NCBI RefSeq assembly: GCF_000718305.1
Contig: NZ_JOFQ01000032.1
Coordinates: 1-60,002, forward strand
From: Streptomyces niger
GTDB taxonomy: Bacteria; Actinomycetota; Actinomycetes; Streptomycetales; Streptomycetaceae
Direction: 5' to 3'
Length of the DNA: 60,002 nt
This document shows positions 1 through 7,529 of this stretch, one piece after another. The number at the start of each line of letters is the position of its first letter. Position 1 is the first letter of the stretch. The translations under genes and the position numbers were made by a program. The notes under the pieces are model-generated. The model ran no database searches and was not told the origin of the DNA. It saw only the letters and a program-made list of their open reading frames with translations.

Positions 1-56
1 ACGGCATACGAGATCATGCCTAGTCTCGTGGGCTCGGAGATGTGTATAAGAGACAG
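1..56 (+). other. Illumina Nextera i7 adapter left in the assembly
   Basis: Bases 1-14 match the 3' part of the Illumina P7 oligo. Bases 15-22 (CATGCCTA) match the Nextera index I know as N706. Bases 23-37 are the transposome read-2 handle and 38-56 are the 19-bp Tn5 mosaic end. Genomic sequence begins only at base 57. Translating this stretch gives the peptides EMCIRDS and MYKRQ, which are known adapter artefacts in protein databases. This is a sequencing artefact and shows that base 1 is a contig end. Confidence 0.98.
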
Positions 57-424
57 CTCTTCTTCTCCACCACCACCTACGAGACAGCCCACCTCCGGCG
101 TTCTGTCCGCCGGACGGCCCTCTCCCGCCACGCGGGCTCATCCGCCCACGCACTCGCGCCCGGCGTCGTGGGCGCCGGCCGTCAGCCCTGCCCCCCGCCA
201 GGCACCGGCCCGTCAGGCACCGGTCCCTCCAGGCGCCGGCTCCTCCAGGGGCCGCTGGCCGCGCCCCTCCAGCGCTGACCGCGCCCCATCAGTGTTGGGT
301 ACGCACTTGCCCGTACGCCTGTATTGACGGCTGACGGCTGGCGGCGGCGCGGCTGCCCCCTTGGTCAATCTGCCGGTGGTCGCCTCGCCCCCTTAGGCCT
401 CCGAGGGAGGTCGCTACGAGACCG
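57..424. other. contig-edge stretch, no gene assigned
   Basis: This 368-bp stretch is between the adapter and the end of the minus-strand M23 gene. The open frames crossing it start inside the adapter and show no recognisable domain. It is proline/arginine-rich in several frames, as expected of non-coding high-GC DNA. The end of a neighbouring gene truncated by the contig edge could be hidden here, but I cannot show one. Confidence 0.5.
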
Positions 425-1564
425 TCACCTCCTTCCGATCCTCCCGACCCTCCCGGCCCTCCTGGTTCGCTCGGCCTGCCCGAGCCTCCCGGCCCACCCG
501 GTCCTCCCAGTCCTCCCGGTTTCTCTCCGGGCTTCCCTGTGGCGTAGGTGGGTGTGTCGGGTGTGGGACCAGGCGGCTGTTGCTGCGAGCGCGAGGGTTG
601 CGGCGATTGTGGTGAGGCTGGTGTCGGAAGCGAGGTCGGCCGCGGTGGGGGACAGGAGGGGCGGTGTTCGGGGCTTGTAGGTAGGGGGTCGGGGACGGGG
701 TTCGGGGATGTGGAAGACCGGGAGCAGGCGGGGCGCGGCGTTCGTGAGCAGGGACGGTGGGAGGAGGGAGAGCGGGTCCAGGTAGGTGCGGCCGCGGCGG
801 AGGCCCCAGTGGAGGCATGCGGTCTCGCAGTGATACGGGCCGGCCTGGAGGACGGCGACGGGCTGACCGGCTCTGACGTGGGCGCCCTTGCGGACCGTGG
901 GGCGCACCGGCTCGTACGTCGTGCGGAGCGGTGGCCGGCCGGTGTCGGACAGGGCGATGGACAGGACACCCCGGCCGGCGACCTTGCCCGCGAACGTGAC
1001 GCGGCCGGGGGCGGCTGCTCGTACGGTCGCCCCGGAACGTGAGCCGAGGTCCACGCCACGGTGGCCGGCCGCCCAAGGGGTGGGCGGAGGCAACCAGGGG
1101 CGCATGACGACTGGACGCGCGCCTGTTATCCCCGAGACCGGCCAGGCCCGGTTTGCGGAGGTTCCTCTGGGCACGTGTCCCGCCGAGGGTGATCGGTGGG
1201 CGGTCGGGGCGCTGCGGGCTGCCGCCACTGCAGGCGGCGGGGAGGGGAAGGGACCGGGCCCGACCAGAACCACGAAACCGATGACACATCCGGCGACGCA
1301 ATCGGCGACGCAATCGGCGACGCGACCGATGGCGCGGACGATGGCGCCAGCCGCAGCCCGCGCCCGCGCCCGCGCCCCAGCCCTCGTGCCGCTGCCGCTG
1401 CGTACCCGTACCCGTACCTGTAGCCATAGCCATAGCCATAGCCATAGCCATAGCCAGGGCCGGCTCCGGTCCGGGGGCCGCGTCCGGGCTCGCAAGCCAA
1501 CCCGAATCCGGGCTCGCGTCCGGCCCCCGGGGCAAGTGCGAAGGTGCTGCTGTGACTGGCGCAT
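425..1564 (-). CDS. secreted M23/LytM-type peptidase-like protein, start uncertain
   Basis: In the longest frame (379 aa), residues 155-270 form an M23 (lysostaphin/LytM) fold: HRGVD gives H168 and D172 of the HxxxD zinc motif, followed by the TVRAAAPGRV and CLHWG segments. The usual second motif HxH reads CLH (C250, H252), so one metal ligand is replaced. Residues 76-105 are hydrophobic and could be a signal or anchor segment. A second hydrophobic stretch is near the C-terminus (AATLALAATAAW), followed by a very basic tail. The N-terminal part runs through low-complexity repeats (WLWLWL) and has no convincing ribosome site, so the true start is probably downstream of 1564. An upstream M23 gene next to rpsB is usual in Streptomyces. 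The likely role is cell-wall hydrolysis or binding outside the membrane. Confidence 0.7.
   Translation of the reverse strand: MRQSQQHLRTCPGGRTRARIRVGLRARTRPPDRSRPWLWLWLWLWLWLQVRVRVRSGSGTRAGARARARAAAGAIVRAIGRVADCVADCVAGCVIGFVVLVGPGPFPSPPPAVAAARSAPTAHRSPSAGHVPRGTSANRAWPVSGITGARPVVMRPWLPPPTPWAAGHRGVDLGSRSGATVRAAAPGRVTFAGKVAGRGVLSIALSDTGRPPLRTTYEPVRPTVRKGAHVRAGQPVAVLQAGPYHCETACLHWGLRRGRTYLDPLSLLPPSLLTNAAPRLLPVFHIPEPRPRPPTYKPRTPPLLSPTAADLASDTSLTTIAATLALAATAAWSHTRHTHLRHREARRETGRTGRTGWAGRLGQAERTRRAGRVGRIGRR
1291..1326. repeat. three 12-bp tandem units
   Basis: The unit CGGCGACGCAAT occurs three times head to tail (the last copy is degenerate). Read on the minus strand within the M23 frame it encodes the repeated tetrapeptide of VADCVADCV just ahead of the hydrophobic segment. 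Confidence 0.85.
1401..1456. repeat. hexanucleotide repeats (CCCGTA, then TAGCCA x6)
   Basis: Three CCCGTA-like units at 1401-1420 are followed by six perfect TAGCCA units at 1421-1456. On the minus strand in the M23 frame they read as WLWLWLWLWL and RVRVR. Being multiples of three they would not shift the frame. They either sit at the extreme N-terminus of the protein or, more likely, upstream of its true start. Confidence 0.9.
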
Positions 1565-2037
1565 GAGGTGACCGTGACCGATGAGGGGCCAGGCGGGGGG
1601 ATCTTGGGGCGAGGCTGTGGATCACGGTCGTGGTTGTGGACGACACCGTCACTCGTGTGAGTGTGGAACGCGAGTGCGGGCTGTGAGTGTGGAAGCGGGG
1701 CCTTCGCCACACCCACACCCCCACCCTCACCCCGAACCCGAGCCCCTCGGCTCGCGCCCCTTGCCGCGGCATGTCGCTAGGTGGTTCGGGGTTCCCGTAC
1801 ACTTCTTGTGGCGATCCGGGTGACCGGGTCGACTTCGCACGCCCCGCCACCAGCGCGTCACTCCCCGTGCTTCACGCGAAGCGCAGTGGAGACGCAGCGC
1901 ACACGGTGGCCGCGTCCCTCGGTCCTGAACAGGTGTCCCGGTCCATGCCGGAGCCCCCGTGCAGGCAGGCGCGCAGGGGCGTCAGGCACAGCGGCCGCCC
2001 GGCCGCGGTGGAACCGAGAAACACAAGGAGAACGGCC
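1565..2037 (+). promoter_or_regulatory. rpsB promoter and leader
   Basis: This 473-bp region lies upstream of rpsB. A plausible -10 box TACACT is at 1798-1803; the -35 region is not clear. The leader of about 230 nt ends in the ribosome site AAGGAG at 2025-2030, seven bases before the ATG. A C/A-rich run (CACACCCACACCC...) is at 1710-1735. No protein-coding signal is seen. A long leader fits autogenous control of S2 synthesis, but I see no specific fold that proves it. Confidence 0.5.
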
Positions 2038-2919
2038 ATGGCCGTCGTCACGATGCGGGAGCTGCTGGAGAGCGGCGTCCACTTCGGGCACCAGACCCGC
2101 CGCTGGAACCCGAAGATGAAGCGCTTCATCTTCACCGAGCGCAACGGCATCTACATCATCGACCTGCTCCAGTCGCTGTCGTACATCGACCGCGCCTACG
2201 AGTTCGTCAAGGAGACCGTCGCCCACGGCGGCTCCGTCATGTTCGTCGGCACCAAGAAGCAGGCCCAGGAGGCCATCGCGGAGCAGGCGACCCGCGTGGG
2301 CATGCCCTACGTGAACCAGCGCTGGCTCGGCGGCATGCTGACCAACTTCTCGACCGTCTACAAGCGCCTGCAGCGCCTGAAGGAGCTCGAGCAGATCGAC
2401 TTCGAGGACGTGGCCGCCTCCGGCCTCACCAAGAAGGAGCTGCTGGTTCTCTCCCGCGAGAAGGCCAAGCTGGAGAAGACCCTCGGCGGTATCCGCGAGA
2501 TGCAGAAGGTGCCCAGCGCCGTCTGGATCGTGGACACCAAGAAGGAGCACATCGCGGTCGGCGAGGCCCGGAAGCTCAACATCCCGGTCGTCGCCATCCT
2601 CGACACCAACTGTGACCCCGACGAGGTCGACTACAAGATCCCGGGCAACGACGACGCGATCCGCTCCGTCACCCTGCTCACCCGCGTGATCGCCGACGCC
2701 GTCGCCGAGGGCCTCATCGCCCGCTCCGGTGGTGCCGAGGCCAAGGGCGAGAAGGCCGCCGGCGAGCCGCTCGCCGAGTGGGAGCGTGACCTGCTCGAGG
2801 GTGAGAAGGCCAAGGACGCCGCCGAGGAGCCCAAGGCTGACGAGGCCAAGGCCGAGGAGAAGCCGGCCGAGGCCCCCGCCGCCGAGGCCGAGAAGCCGGC
2901 CGAGGCCGAGCAGGCCTGA
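2038..2919 (+). CDS. rpsB: 30S ribosomal protein S2
   Basis: 293 aa. The N-terminus [20 protein letters not shown] and the segment [23 protein letters not shown] are diagnostic for bacterial uS2, which sits at the head-platform junction of the 30S subunit and helps recruit S1-dependent mRNAs. The final ~50 residues are an acidic, Ala/Glu/Lys/Pro-rich tail typical of actinobacterial S2. The start is fixed by AAGGAG at 2025-2030; the frame is open farther upstream but has no S2 homology there. tsf follows after 101 bp, the conserved rpsB-tsf pair, separated here by a hairpin. Confidence 0.98.
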   Translation: MAVVTMRELLESGVHFGHQTRRWNPKMKRFIFTERNGIYIIDLLQSLSYIDRAYEFVKETVAHGGSVMFVGTKKQAQEAIAEQATRVGMPYVNQRWLGGMLTNFSTVYKRLQRLKELEQIDFEDVAASGLTKKELLVLSREKAKLEKTLGGIREMQKVPSAVWIVDTKKEHIAVGEARKLNIPVVAILDTNCDPDEVDYKIPGNDDAIRSVTLLTRVIADAVAEGLIARSGGAEAKGEKAAGEPLAEWERDLLEGEKAKDAAEEPKADEAKAEEKPAEAPAAEAEKPAEAEQA

Positions 2920-2938
2920 CACCTCAGCATCGGATGAC

Positions 2939-2978
2939 GACGGCGGGGGCCGGTGCCACAAGCGCCGCCCCCGCCGTC
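2939..2978 (+). terminator. rpsB-tsf intergenic hairpin
   Basis: GACGGCGGGGGC (2939-2950) pairs perfectly with GCCCCCGCCGTC (2967-2978) around a 16-nt loop. No T-run follows directly (CACCCGTAGATCTTTCG). It could be a partial attenuator or an RNA processing/stability element setting different S2 and EF-Ts levels. Confidence 0.65.
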
Positions 2979-3020
2979 CACCCGTAGATCTTTCGACTTT
3001 CGAGAAGAGATTCACAGATC

Positions 3021-3857
3021 ATGGCGAACTACACCGCCGCTGACGTCAAGAAGCTCCGTGAGCTCACCGGCGCCGGCATGATGGACTGCAAGAAGGCGCT
3101 GGACGAGGCCGACGGCAACGTCGACAAGGCCGTCGAGGCCCTGCGCATCAAGGGCCAGAAGGGCGTCGCCAAGCGCGAGGGCCGTTCCGCCGAGAACGGC
3201 GCCGTCGTCTCCCTCATCGCCGACGACAACGCCTCCGGTGTCATCGTCGAGCTGAAGTGCGAGACGGACTTCGTCGCCAAGGGTGACAAGTTCCAGGCCG
3301 TCGCCAAGCAGATCGCCGAGCACGTCGCCGCCACCAAGCCGGCCGACATCCAGGCCCTGCTCGCCTCCGAGATCGAGCCCGGCAAGACCGTTCAGGCGTT
3401 CGTCGACGAGGCCAACGCGAACCTGGGCGAGAAGATCGTTCTGGACCGCTTCGCGCAGTTCACCGACGGCTTCGTGACCGCGTACATGCACCGCACCATG
3501 CCCGACCTGCCCCCGCAGATCGGCGTCCTCGTCGAGTTCGACAAGGAGAACGCCGAGGTCGCCAAGGGCATCGCGCAGCACATCGCCGCCTTCGCGCCGA
3601 AGTACCTGTCCCGCGAGGACGTGCCGGCCGAGGTCGTCGAGGCCGAGCGCCGCGTCGCCGAGGAGACCACCCGCGCGGAGGGCAAGCCCGAGGCCGCCCT
3701 GCCGAAGATCGTCGAGGGTCGCGTCAACGGCTTCTTCAAGGAGGCGACGCTGCTCGGTCAGCCGTACGCCCTCGACAACAAGAAGTCCGTCGAGAAGGTC
3801 CTCCAGGAGGCCGGTGTCACCCTGAAGCGCTTCGCGCGCATCAAGGTCGGCATCTGA
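3021..3857 (+). CDS. tsf: translation elongation factor Ts
   Basis: 278 aa, the length expected for actinobacterial EF-Ts, the GDP-release factor for EF-Tu. The N-terminal UBA-like domain contains VKKLRELTGAGMMDCKKALDEADG and the Tu-binding core contains ELKCETDFVAKGDKF; both are family signatures. The gene is downstream of rpsB in the usual order. The upstream sequence AGAAGAGATTC gives only a modest ribosome site, GAAGAG. The protein acts in the cytoplasm. Confidence 0.98.
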   Translation: MANYTAADVKKLRELTGAGMMDCKKALDEADGNVDKAVEALRIKGQKGVAKREGRSAENGAVVSLIADDNASGVIVELKCETDFVAKGDKFQAVAKQIAEHVAATKPADIQALLASEIEPGKTVQAFVDEANANLGEKIVLDRFAQFTDGFVTAYMHRTMPDLPPQIGVLVEFDKENAEVAKGIAQHIAAFAPKYLSREDVPAEVVEAERRVAEETTRAEGKPEAALPKIVEGRVNGFFKEATLLGQPYALDNKKSVEKVLQEAGVTLKRFARIKVGI

Positions 3858-3984
3858 GTCGAGTCGAAACCCTGCCGCCGGGCCACGGTCTTCCGGGCCG
3901 GGCCTGTCGCAGGGCAGCGAATGACCCGCGGCCCCGCTAGGGTCGTACGCAGTCGGCCGCTCACCGGCCGACCGCAGATGTGAC

Positions 3985-4038
3985 GAGGAGGCCATTGCCG
4001 TACAGGGATCTGACCAGTTCCCCGGCAATGGCCTTCTT
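3985..4038 (+). terminator. hairpin with T-rich tail just ahead of pyrH
   Basis: AGGCCATTGCCG (3989-4000) pairs perfectly with CGGCAATGGCCT (4023-4034). Four more pairs, two of them G-U, extend the stem outward, and TTCTTCG follows. It ends about 13 bases before the pyrH ribosome site, so it could be the tsf terminator or an attenuator for pyrH. No coding signal is present between tsf and pyrH. Confidence 0.6.
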
Positions 4039-4061
4039 CGTATGTGCACGAGGAGAGCGCA

Positions 4062-4826
4062 ATGAATCACGGTGCCGACGGCGCGGACAAAGCCCACAAA
4101 AAGGGGAAGGGCCGCTTCCTTCTGAAGCTTTCGGGGGAGGCGTTCGCCGGCGGCGGAGGTCTGGGTGTCGACCCGGACGTCGTGCACGCCATCGCCCGTG
4201 AGATCTCGGCCGTGGTCCGTGAGGGGTACGAGATCGCCATCGTGATCGGCGGTGGCAACTTCTTCCGCGGCGCCGAACTGCAGCAGCGCGGCATGGACCG
4301 GGCCCGTAGCGACTACATGGGCATGCTCGGCACGGTCATGAACTGTCTGGCCCTTCAGGACTTCCTGGAGAAGGAGGGCATCGACTGCCGCGTGCAGACC
4401 GCCATCACCATGGGCCAGGTCGCCGAGCCGTACATCCCGCTGCGCGCCATCCGCCACCTGGAGAAGGACCGCGTGGTCATCTTCGGTGCGGGCATGGGCA
4501 TGCCGTACTTCTCCACCGACACCACCGCGGCCCAGCGCGCCCTGGAGATCGACGCGCAGGCCATGCTCATGGGTAAGAACGGCGTCGACGGCGTCTACGA
4601 CTCCGACCCCAAGAAGAACCCCGACGCGGTGAAGTTCGACGCGCTCGAGTACGGCGAGGTCATCACCCGCGACCTGAAGGTCGCCGATGCCACCGCCATC
4701 ACGCTGTGCCGCGACAACAAGCTTCCGATCCTCGTCTTCGAGCTGCTCGCCGAGGGCAATATCGCGCGCGCCGTGAAGGGTGAGAAGATCGGCACGCTCG
4801 TCAGCGATCAGGGCACCAGGGCCTGA
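4062..4826 (+). CDS. pyrH: UMP kinase
   Basis: 254 aa. Amino-acid-kinase-fold enzyme that phosphorylates UMP to UDP in pyrimidine nucleotide synthesis. Visible motifs are [12 protein letters not shown] (phosphate loop), [11 protein letters not shown], the tetramer/UMP segment [17 protein letters not shown], and [18 protein letters not shown]. The ATG at 4062 is preceded by AGGAG at 4051-4055 with six-base spacing. A GTG at 4044 is in frame but lacks a ribosome site. The position between tsf and frr is standard. Confidence 0.97.
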   Translation: MNHGADGADKAHKKGKGRFLLKLSGEAFAGGGGLGVDPDVVHAIAREISAVVREGYEIAIVIGGGNFFRGAELQQRGMDRARSDYMGMLGTVMNCLALQDFLEKEGIDCRVQTAITMGQVAEPYIPLRAIRHLEKDRVVIFGAGMGMPYFSTDTTAAQRALEIDAQAMLMGKNGVDGVYDSDPKKNPDAVKFDALEYGEVITRDLKVADATAITLCRDNKLPILVFELLAEGNIARAVKGEKIGTLVSDQGTRA

Positions 4827-4862
4827 CAGCTCACACCGCCGCGATCCGTGACGGGCAGCAGG

Positions 4863-4997
4863 TGCCCGTACGGTCCGTACGGACACCTCGTGGCCGTCCG
4901 TACGATCCGTAGGGGCGGCACGGGCCGACCGTACGAGCCGTACGGGGAGCATGCGTTCGCCCGCACGAACCGTACGGGCGGCACCCGTACGCGCGGC
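4863..4997. repeat. interspersed CGTACGG-type repeats in the pyrH-frr gap
   Basis: The 296-bp gap between pyrH and frr holds seven copies of CGTACG or close variants, often as the palindrome CCGTACGG, spaced by 8-25 bases (for example CCGTACGGTCCGTACGG near 4866). No gene is seen. The copies could pair into alternative hairpins in RNA. The ribosome site of frr lies downstream of them. Confidence 0.75.
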
Positions 4998-5122
4998 AAC
5001 TCCCTGCCGTGGGAAGACCACGGCACGGGGATGGACAACCGCCTGCCGGTCGGACACCGTGCAGGAGAAGACGCGCGCAGGGGCGAGGCTCTGCTTCTTA
5101 CGAATAAGACCAGGAGCAAGTG

Positions 5123-5680
5123 GTGATCGAAGAGACCCTCCTCGAGGCCGAGGAGAAGATGGAAAAGGCCGTCGTGGTCGCCAAGGAGGACTTCGCCGCG
5201 ATCCGCACCGGGCGTGCGCACCCGGCGATGTTCAACAAGATCGTGGCGGACTACTACGGTGCCTTGACGCCGATCAACCAGCTGGCGTCGTTCTCGGTGC
5301 CCGAGCCGCGGATGGCCGTGGTGACCCCGTTCGACAAGAGCGCGCTGCGCAACATCGAGCAGGCCATCCGCGACTCCGACCTCGGCGTCAACCCGAGCAA
5401 CGACGGCAACATCATTCGCGTGAACTTCCCCGAGCTCACCGAAGAGCGCCGCAAGGAGTTCATCAAGGTCGCCAAGAACAAGGCCGAGGACGCGAAGATC
5501 TCGATCCGCAGCATCCGCCGTAAGGCCAAGGAGACCCTCGACAAGCTCGTCAAGGACAAGGAGACCGGCGAGGACGAGGTGCGCCGCGCCGAGAAGGAGC
5601 TCGACGACACCACCGCGAAGTACGTCGCGCAGGTGGACGAGCTGCTCAAGCACAAGGAATCCGAGCTGCTCGAGGTCTGA
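5123..5680 (+). CDS. frr: ribosome recycling factor
   Basis: 185 aa, the standard RRF length. RRF works with EF-G to split post-termination ribosomes. Characteristic segments are [39 protein letters not shown] and the C-terminal helix [19 protein letters not shown]. Tandem GTG codons occur at 5120 and 5123; AGGAG at 5112-5116 gives better spacing (six bases) to 5123, which also fits the usual N-terminus [13 protein letters not shown]. The stop TGA shares its last base with the cdsA ATG (TGATG), so the two are translationally coupled. Confidence 0.97.
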   Translation: MIEETLLEAEEKMEKAVVVAKEDFAAIRTGRAHPAMFNKIVADYYGALTPINQLASFSVPEPRMAVVTPFDKSALRNIEQAIRDSDLGVNPSNDGNIIRVNFPELTEERRKEFIKVAKNKAEDAKISIRSIRRKAKETLDKLVKDKETGEDEVRRAEKELDDTTAKYVAQVDELLKHKESELLEV

Positions 5681-6810
5681 TGAACGAGTCTTCCTGGGGG
5701 GCCCGCCCCACGCCCTCGGCGGGCGGGACCCCACCCGGCGCCGGGCCGTGGCCACCTGGCACGGTACCGGCCGCCCCGTCGGCGGGTCCCGTGCACGACC
5801 GGGCCGCGGCAGCGCAGACTCGGCCCATGCCCACCGTGCCCGACGCAGGCGGAGACCAGGACGACCACCGGGACGAACGGGGGGCCGCTCGGCTGAGTGG
5901 CCCCCTCTTCCACGATGACCAGCACCGGGAACCCATGCCCACAACCCCGCCGGCACCGGACGACAGCCCCTCCCCGGAGAAACCGGCGAAGAAGAGCGCG
6001 GGCCGCAATCTGCGGGCCGCCATAGGGGTGGGCGTCGGCCTCGGCGCGATCATCGTGCTCTCGCTGTTCGTCTACAAGCCGGTCTTCGTGGGCGTCATCG
6101 CGGTGGCCGTGGTCGTCGGCCTGTGGGAGCTGACCTCCCGCCTCGCGGAGCGCAAGGACATCCGCGTGCCCCTGGTGCCGCTCGCGGTCGGCGGTACGGC
6201 CATGGTCGTCGCCGGCTACGTACGCGGGGCCGAGGGCGCCTGGGTGGCGATGGCGCTCACGGCGCTCGCGGTCCTCGTCTGGCGGATGACCGAGGCTCCG
6301 GACCACTACCTCAGGGACGTCACCGCGGGCGTCTTCGCGGCGTTCTACGTGCCGTTCCTGGCGACCTTCGTGGCCATGATGCTCGCGGCCGACGCGGACG
6401 GGCCGTGGCGGGTCCTGACGTTCCTGCTGCTCACGGTCGTCAGCGACACCGGTGCCTACGCCGTCGGCTGGCGCTTCGGCAAGAGCAAGCTCGCCCCCCG
6501 CATCAGCCCCGGCAAGACCCGCGAGGGCCTCGTCGGCGCGGTGGTCTTCGCCATGGTGGCGGGCGCGCTGTGCATGCAGTTCCTCATCGAGGACGGCGCG
6601 TGGTGGCAGGGCCTGCTCCTGGGCCTCGCCGTCGCCGCCAGCGCCACCCTCGGCGACCTCGGCGAATCCATGATCAAGCGGGACCTGGGCATCAAGGACA
6701 TGGGCACGCTGCTGCCCGGCCACGGCGGCATCATGGACCGCCTGGACTCCCTCCTGCCCACGGCCCCGGTGGTCTGGCTCCTCCTGGTCCTCTTCGTGGG
6801 CACGGGCTGA
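5680..6810 (+). CDS. cdsA: phosphatidate cytidylyltransferase (CDP-diglyceride synthase)
   Basis: 376 aa. It makes CDP-diacylglycerol from phosphatidic acid and CTP for phospholipid synthesis in the cytoplasmic membrane. The first ~110 residues are a disordered Pro/Asp-rich extension usual in Streptomyces. Several hydrophobic helices follow, and near the C-terminus is the family signature running from SMIKRDLGIKDMG through LLPGHGGIMDRLD. The start codon overlaps the frr stop by one base. A perfect terminator 20 bp downstream closes the rpsB-cdsA cluster. Confidence 0.95.
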   Translation: MNESSWGARPTPSAGGTPPGAGPWPPGTVPAAPSAGPVHDRAAAAQTRPMPTVPDAGGDQDDHRDERGAARLSGPLFHDDQHREPMPTTPPAPDDSPSPEKPAKKSAGRNLRAAIGVGVGLGAIIVLSLFVYKPVFVGVIAVAVVVGLWELTSRLAERKDIRVPLVPLAVGGTAMVVAGYVRGAEGAWVAMALTALAVLVWRMTEAPDHYLRDVTAGVFAAFYVPFLATFVAMMLAADADGPWRVLTFLLLTVVSDTGAYAVGWRFGKSKLAPRISPGKTREGLVGAVVFAMVAGALCMQFLIEDGAWWQGLLLGLAVAASATLGDLGESMIKRDLGIKDMGTLLPGHGGIMDRLDSLLPTAPVVWLLLVLFVGTG

Positions 6811-6830
6811 CGCGCCCCCTCGCACCACCC

Positions 6831-6865
6831 CACAGGCCCCCGCGCGAACTGCGCGGGGGCCTGTG
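6831..6865 (+). terminator. terminator after cdsA
   Basis: CACAGGCCCCCGCGC (6831-6845) and GCGCGGGGGCCTGTG (6851-6865) form a perfect 15-bp stem with a five-base loop (GAACT). It should act in both directions. Confidence 0.9.
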
Positions 6866-6890
6866 ATCGTCGGGTACGTACCCCTGTCCG

Positions 6891-6950
6891 CGGTTCTCCG
6901 CGGTTCTCCGTGGTTCTCCGTGGTTCTCCGTGGTTCTCCGCGGTTCCTCG
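6891..6950. repeat. 10-bp tandem repeat, six units
   Basis: Five near-perfect copies of YGGTTCTCCG at 6891-6940 plus a sixth degenerate copy (CGGTTCCTCG) at 6941-6950. They lie in non-coding DNA between cdsA and the element end. Confidence 0.9.
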
Positions 6951-6968
6951 CGGTCCGGAGCCGTGCCG

Positions 6969-7085
6969 TCACATGGACAAGGGGACCGGGTAGCTCTCGT
7001 CGGCCCGGTGACCGGCGCGTTCGTGGATGCGCTGGACCGCGTCGGCCGAGGGGGCCTCGGAGAGGCAGTGGACCGTGCCGGTCCC
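6969..7085 (-). pseudogene. possible remnant of a DUF4242-type protein
   Basis: The minus-strand frame ending at 6969 encodes TVHCLSEAPSADAVQRIHER and then AGHRADESYPV, which resembles the C-terminal third of small DUF4242 proteins (pattern CLxEAPxxxAVxxxHxxAGxxAD). Upstream the frame degenerates into Gly/Arg-rich sequence and no start region of the family is visible. I read it as a decayed gene fragment. The match is short and could be chance. Confidence 0.4.
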
Positions 7086-7158
7086 CCTCCGTCCTCCGCC
7101 CGTACGCCCACAGCGGCGACCGGACGGACCATGGCCCGGAGGGCGCCCCGTGCCACGG

Positions 7159-7247
7159 CGAGGGTGACGGCCCCCACCCTTCTCCCGCCCGGGCCGCCCC
7201 CGATGATCTGCGACACTGGATGGACCATGCCTGCACCTGGAGAACTT
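7159..7247 (+). other. attL: left copy of the 89-bp element-end repeat (native rlmN promoter side)
   Basis: These 89 bases match 21673-21761 with no gaps and 12 mismatches. The first 22 and the last 26 bases (7222-7247) are identical; all mismatches are in between. The 26-bp block contains the ATG and first codons of rlmN, encoding MPAPGEL. This is the left junction of the integrated element and carries the original rlmN promoter, now cut off from its gene. Confidence 0.88.
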
Positions 7248-7262
7248 GCGTCTCACGGGTAG
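7227..7262 (+). pseudogene. orphan 5' end of rlmN (11 codons)
   Basis: The native rlmN start now reads MPAPGEL and then diverges into ASHG and a TAG stop at 7260-7262, because the element was inserted after codon seven. The native promoter upstream can drive only this miniature frame. A terminator follows five bases after the stop. Confidence 0.8.
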
Positions 7263-7266
7263 CCAA

Positions 7267-7307
7267 ACGGCCCCCTACCTGCGGTTTCTCCGCTGATAGG
7301 GGGCCGT
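7267..7307. terminator. terminator just inside the left end of the element
   Basis: ACGGCCCCCTA (7267-7277) pairs with TAGGGGGCCGT (7297-7307). The 19-nt loop contains a smaller GCGG...CCGC stem. CGTTTG follows on the plus strand and TTTGG on the minus strand. It would stop transcripts from the old rlmN promoter entering the element and leftward transcripts leaving it. Confidence 0.8.
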
Positions 7308-7343
7308 CGTTTGTGCTCTGGGCCGTCTGTGGGCCGCCGGGCC

Positions 7344-7529
7344 TCAAGCGCGGCGGGCAAACACCCGCTCGTAGACGACGAGGAAGGGGGCGATGTAGGC
7401 GGTCGCCTCTGTGGGGGTAGCGGCGCCAGCGGTGATGAGGACGGCTCCCGCGGCGAGTGCGCTGACATAGGTGAGGCCAGTTACCCAAGCGGGCATGGGG
7501 CCGTGGCTTCTCGGCGAACGATTGTCCAT
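7344..7529 (-). CDS. small membrane protein
   Basis: 61 aa. It has two probable membrane segments: GLTYVSALAAGAVLITAGAA and, after a short polar turn, TAYIAPFLVVYERVF. No catalytic motif is present and I do not recognise a named family. It is the last gene at the left end of the element, downstream of the integrase on the same strand, and ends 37 bp from the terminator. A role in element transfer or exclusion is only a guess. Confidence 0.6.
   Translation of the reverse strand: MDNRSPRSHGPMPAWVTGLTYVSALAAGAVLITAGAATPTEATAYIAPFLVVYERVFARRA

Noticed and set aside
16..327. Open frames starting at base 16 and base 42 as genes
   Set aside because: They begin inside the sequencing adapter and show no domain after it.
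6891..6950. Tandem repeat considered as a CRISPR array
   Set aside because: Ten-base units follow directly on one another without spacers, and no cas genes are present in the window.
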